Shown: piece after piece, positions 13,928 through 16,550 of the stretch
How positions within the stretch are numbered: the stretch's first letter is position 1
How the letters are laid out: each line of letters starts with the position of its first letter
NCBI GenBank assembly: GCA_036271855.1
Contig: DATAZV010000388.1
Span: 1-16,550, forward strand
DNA length: 16,550 nucleotides
Direction: 5' to 3'
Origin: JAQGMJ01 sp036271855
GTDB lineage: Bacteria; Pseudomonadota; Gammaproteobacteria; Burkholderiales; JAEUOS01
The notes under the pieces: generated by a model
What the model saw: only the letters and a program-made list of their open reading frames with translations
Database searches by the model: none
What the model was told of the DNA's origin: nothing
Translations under genes and position numbers: made by a program

Positions 13928-16444
13928 TTAAACGCCGCCCTGCACCTTACGCTGTGCCAATTCCCGCCTCAGCACCTTCCCCAGCGCGTTGCGCGGCAAG
14001 ACCTCGACAAATTCCAGCGTCGCCGGCACCGCATACGGCGGCAGGCGCTTTTTCGCATGCGCCATCAGTTCCGCTTCCGTCACATGCGCGTGATGCCGCT
14101 TGACCACGAAAGCGCGGATGCTCAGCGCCTCCTCCCAGTCCGGCACCCCCACCACCGCCGCCTCGTAAACCCCGGGGTGTTCGTACAGCACCTCTTCGAT
14201 GTCGCGCGGATAAACCGGGTAGCCGGCGGTGAAAATGATGTCTTTCTTGCGGTCGACAACGTAGAAAAAACCATCCTCGTCCATTTTCGCGATGTCGCCG
14301 GTGTACAGCCAGCCATCGCGGATTGCCAGCGCGGTTTCCTCCGGCCGCTGCCAGTAGCCGCGCATCACCTGCGGACCGCGCAACACCAGTTCGCCCACCG
14401 TGTCCGGCGGCTGGGTGGCGCCGGTGTCGGGGTCGATCACCCTGGCTTCGGTGTCCGGCAGCGGCAGACCAATGGCGCCGGGGCGGCGCCGGCCGCTGAA
14501 CGGGTTGGAGTGCGTTGCCGGGCTCGCCTCGGTCAAACCATAGGCTTCGACAAGGCGGCCGCGCGTGAGCTTTTCGAACTCCTCCTGCACCTCCACCGCC
14601 AGCGGCGTACCGGAGGAGACGCACAGGCGGATCGAGGCAATGCCGTATTTTCGTACATCGGGAAAATGCGCCAGGCTCTGGAACATCAGCGGCACGCCGG
14701 GAAAAATCGAAGGCTTTTCGCGCGCGATAGTGCGCAACACCTCGGTCACCTCGAAGCGCGGTAGCAGGATCAGCGTGGCGCCGATCAGCGCGCCGACGTT
14801 GACGCAGGCGGTGATGCCGTACGCATGCGAAAAAGGCACCACGGCCAATATGCGCTCGGCCCCGGCCCGCATTTCCGGCGCCCAGTGGCGCAACTGCAGG
14901 GCGTTGGCAGCCAGATTGGCATGCGTCAGCATCACCCCGGCAGGAACCGCGCCGGTGGTGCCGCTGGTATAGGCGATCACCGCCAGGTCATCCACCTCCG
15001 GCCCGCGAAAATCGGCGAAGCGGCTGCCTAGCGCCAGCACGCGGTTGAAATGGTGAACGGTGGCGCGCTTGCCGGCCGGCTGCCGCTGGCTCTCGACCGC
15101 TGCCGACGGCCCATGCAACAGGCCATAGAGCAGACGGTCCTTCAGCCCCATATAGTCCTTGATGTGGGTGAGGATCACGCTGTCCAGTCCGGCGGTGTCG
15201 GCAATCGCATCGACCTCACCGCGAAAGGAGGACAGCGCGACCAGCACCCGCGCCCCCGCATCGCGAATGCGCGAGCCAAGCTCTTCGCGCGAGAACAGCG
15301 GGTTGACGAACACCACCACCGCGCCCAGCTTGAGCACGCCGTAATAGGCGATCAGCGCCTGCGGAATGTTCGGCAGCACAATGGCCACGCGCTCGCCATG
15401 TTTCACTCCCAGCCGGGCCAGGCCCTTGGCGAAGCGGCTGGAGAGCTTGTCGAGCGCCGCGTAGCTCATGCCGCGGCCCTGGAAACGCAGCGCCTCGTTG
15501 CGGCCGAAGCGCCGCGCCGCCACCTCCAGCGTGCGCGTCACCGGCGCGATCGGCGGCCGGGTTTCGTAGGGCGTGCGGCTGTCGTAAAACTTGAGCCAGG
15601 GGCGCGAACGCTCCAGCTCGCGCTCGCGCGCACGGCGCGCCGCGCGCTCCTCCGCCAAGCGCGCCGGGCCGATGAAGCGTTCGATCGCGCGGTTTACCGC
15701 ATCCGGGCGCTCCACCATCACCTGGTGCGCGGACACCGGGACCACGATCTCTTCCGCTTCCGGGATAAGGCGCGCGATCTCGTGCTGCGAGGCTTCCTCG
15801 AACAGCGAGTCGCGCTGGCCGAGAATCACCAGGGTGGGCGTATGCAGCTGCCTGAGCAGGTCCGCGCCATGCCAGGGCGCCACCGCATGGCGGTATTGCG
15901 CGCTCGCCACGTGCCCGGGCGGGTAAAGCTTGGCGATCGGCACCACGCGGCGCATCAGGCGCAGCACCGCGGGCGGCATTTTCAGCACCGCGCGGCCGGT
16001 CCACTTCAGGCGGAACTCCACCGCCGAGCCGATGATCACCAGGCGCTCGACACGCTGCGGATATTTGCTGGTGAAAAAAGTCGCCAGCGCACCGCCGAAG
16101 GAATGCGCCACCAGCACGAATTTTTCCGGCGCGCCCACTTCGGCCAGGATGCCGACGAGATCGGCGCACAACTCCTCGATGGAATAGCTGCTGTGGGGCG
16201 CGTCGCTGTAGCCGTGGCCGCGCAAGTCCATCGCGATCACCCGGCTGTCGTAATGGAAGTGATCGAGCTGGAAATGCCAGTAGGCGGCGCGGCCGCCGAA
16301 GCCGTGTACGAACACCATCGTGCGCAGGGCGTCGCGCGGGCCGGCGTCGATAACGGAGAAGCGGATCGGCTCCGCATCGGCACCGGCGCCGGGCGGGGCC
16401 GGCAGGCTGACGGTGCGGCGATACAGGTCGACGTCGATGGTCAT
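13928..16444 (-). CDS. Fusion of alpha/beta hydrolase and acyl-CoA ligase-type AMP-binding enzyme
   Basis: An 838-residue two-enzyme polypeptide. Residues 1-260 are an alpha/beta hydrolase: oxyanion loop HGFGG (47-51), DLRGHGYSD (73-81), nucleophile elbow AHSFGG with Ser115, Asp212 in GQRDSLF, and His240 in SAHQVMVERP. A charged linker (about 262-282, AEERAARRARERELERSR) leads to an ANL-superfamily adenylating domain resembling long-chain fatty acid-CoA ligases: YTSGTTG (492-498), YGLTEASPATHS (635-646), YTGDIAKMDEDGFFYVVDRK (714-733), and NALGKVLRRE (819-828) with Lys823 as the adenylation lysine. The phosphate loop is odd: after TSGTTG it reads AVPAG where xPKG is usual. Likely role is acyl activation coupled to hydrolysis of an ester or thioester; substrate unknown. 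ATG 16444 is chosen over an in-frame TTG at 16465. It converges on dnaE2 with a 13-base gap. Confidence 0.88.
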   Translation of the reverse strand: MTIDVDLYRRTVSLPAPPGAGADAEPIRFSVIDAGPRDALRTMVFVHGFGGRAAYWHFQLDHFHYDSRVIAMDLRGHGYSDAPHSSYSIEELCADLVGILAEVGAPEKFVLVAHSFGGALATFFTSKYPQRVERLVIIGSAVEFRLKWTGRAVLKMPPAVLRLMRRVVPIAKLYPPGHVASAQYRHAVAPWHGADLLRQLHTPTLVILGQRDSLFEEASQHEIARLIPEAEEIVVPVSAHQVMVERPDAVNRAIERFIGPARLAEERAARRARERELERSRPWLKFYDSRTPYETRPPIAPVTRTLEVAARRFGRNEALRFQGRGMSYAALDKLSSRFAKGLARLGVKHGERVAIVLPNIPQALIAYYGVLKLGAVVVFVNPLFSREELGSRIRDAGARVLVALSSFRGEVDAIADTAGLDSVILTHIKDYMGLKDRLLYGLLHGPSAAVESQRQPAGKRATVHHFNRVLALGSRFADFRGPEVDDLAVIAYTSGTTGAVPAGVMLTHANLAANALQLRHWAPEMRAGAERILAVVPFSHAYGITACVNVGALIGATLILLPRFEVTEVLRTIAREKPSIFPGVPLMFQSLAHFPDVRKYGIASIRLCVSSGTPLAVEVQEEFEKLTRGRLVEAYGLTEASPATHSNPFSGRRRPGAIGLPLPDTEARVIDPDTGATQPPDTVGELVLRGPQVMRGYWQRPEETALAIRDGWLYTGDIAKMDEDGFFYVVDRKKDIIFTAGYPVYPRDIEEVLYEHPGVYEAAVVGVPDWEEALSIRAFVVKRHHAHVTEAELMAHAKKRLPPYAVPATLEFVEVLPRNALGKVLRRELAQRKVQGGV

Positions 16445-16520
16445 GGCCGCCGATGATGCCGTCAACCGGCGTCCCGGTCAATCGCGCTGCAAGCGCGCAG
16501 CCCTGGCATACAATGCGCGC
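16445..16520. other. Short region upstream of the fusion gene
   Basis: Seventy-six bases separate the fusion gene's ATG from a possible plus-strand start. TACAAT (16509-16514) resembles a plus-strand -10 element, but the bases 17 bp upstream (GCTGCA) match TTGACA poorly, and transcription from it would leave almost no leader. No clear minus-strand promoter for the fusion gene is visible. Confidence 0.3.
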
Positions 16521-16550
16521 ATGTCGCGCCTGCCCCCTCTCCACGACCTG
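16521..16550 (+). CDS. Possible start of a divergent gene, cut by the window edge
   Basis: An ATG at 16521 begins ten open codons, MSRLPPLHDL, to the window edge. It would be divergent from the hydrolase-ligase gene. Too little is visible to name a family, and no Shine-Dalgarno sequence precedes it. It is supported only by position and by a -10-like TACAAT just upstream. Confidence 0.3.
   Translation, partial: MSRLPPLHDL

Noticed and set aside
15050..16456. Plus-strand open frame of 468 codons opposite the hydrolase-ligase gene
   Set aside because: It is antisense to a gene with complete catalytic motifs; no protein features of its own.
16445..16465. TTG start at 16465 for the hydrolase-ligase fusion
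   Set aside because: It adds only seven low-information residues (starting TASSAA), and an ATG at 16444 is available; neither has a strong ribosome site.

Overview
The window is GC-rich, tightly packed bacterial chromosomal DNA. ORF organisation, a LexA site of the CTGT-N8-ACAG type and an imuA-imuB-dnaE2 SOS mutagenesis cassette fit a Proteobacterium, most likely a Betaproteobacterium (an inference from protein character; no rRNA or other taxonomic marker is present). I see no tRNA, rRNA, CRISPR array, insertion sequence or phage gene.

Left block (1-7871, minus strand): eight genes run in the same direction as one apparent operon. In transcription order they are an unknown membrane-anchored protein (7125-7871), a double-domain GT4 glycosyltransferase (4911-7106), a molybdopterin/[4Fe-4S] oxidoreductase (2716-4854), a small DUF3592-type membrane protein (2339-2719), an alpha/beta hydrolase (1692-2342), a lipoprotein zinc aminopeptidase (616-1695), a DUF1992/DnaJC28-like protein (195-596) and an unidentified gene cut by the window edge (1-198). 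From the oxidoreductase to the aminopeptidase, each stop overlaps the next start as ATGA. The last pair overlaps as GTGA. This implies strong translational coupling, although the products share no obvious pathway.

Centre (7872-8298): a divergent intergenic region of about 430 bp. It holds a LexA operator with perfect 9-bp arms at 8115-8140, overlapping a plausible promoter, followed by a leader of about 150 nt before imuA.

Right-centre block (8299-13914, plus strand): imuA, imuB and dnaE2 encode the three-part mutasome. ImuA is a RecA-like accessory protein, ImuB is a Y-family-like protein lacking catalytic acids, and DnaE2 is the catalytic error-prone C-family polymerase. The genes overlap (41 nt, then GTGA), so the LexA-controlled promoter probably expresses all three together after DNA damage. 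DnaE2 carries an apparent insertion of about 60 residues.

Right block (13928-16444, minus strand, convergent with dnaE2): one large gene fusing an alpha/beta hydrolase to an acyl-CoA ligase-type adenylating enzyme whose phosphate-loop lysine appears to be missing. Upstream of it, the last 30 bases may begin another plus-strand gene.

The mutasome itself is a known system. The points most worth following up are the DnaE2 insertion, the altered P-loop in the hydrolase-ligase fusion, the tandem glycosyltransferase with one altered active-site motif, and the long imuA leader.
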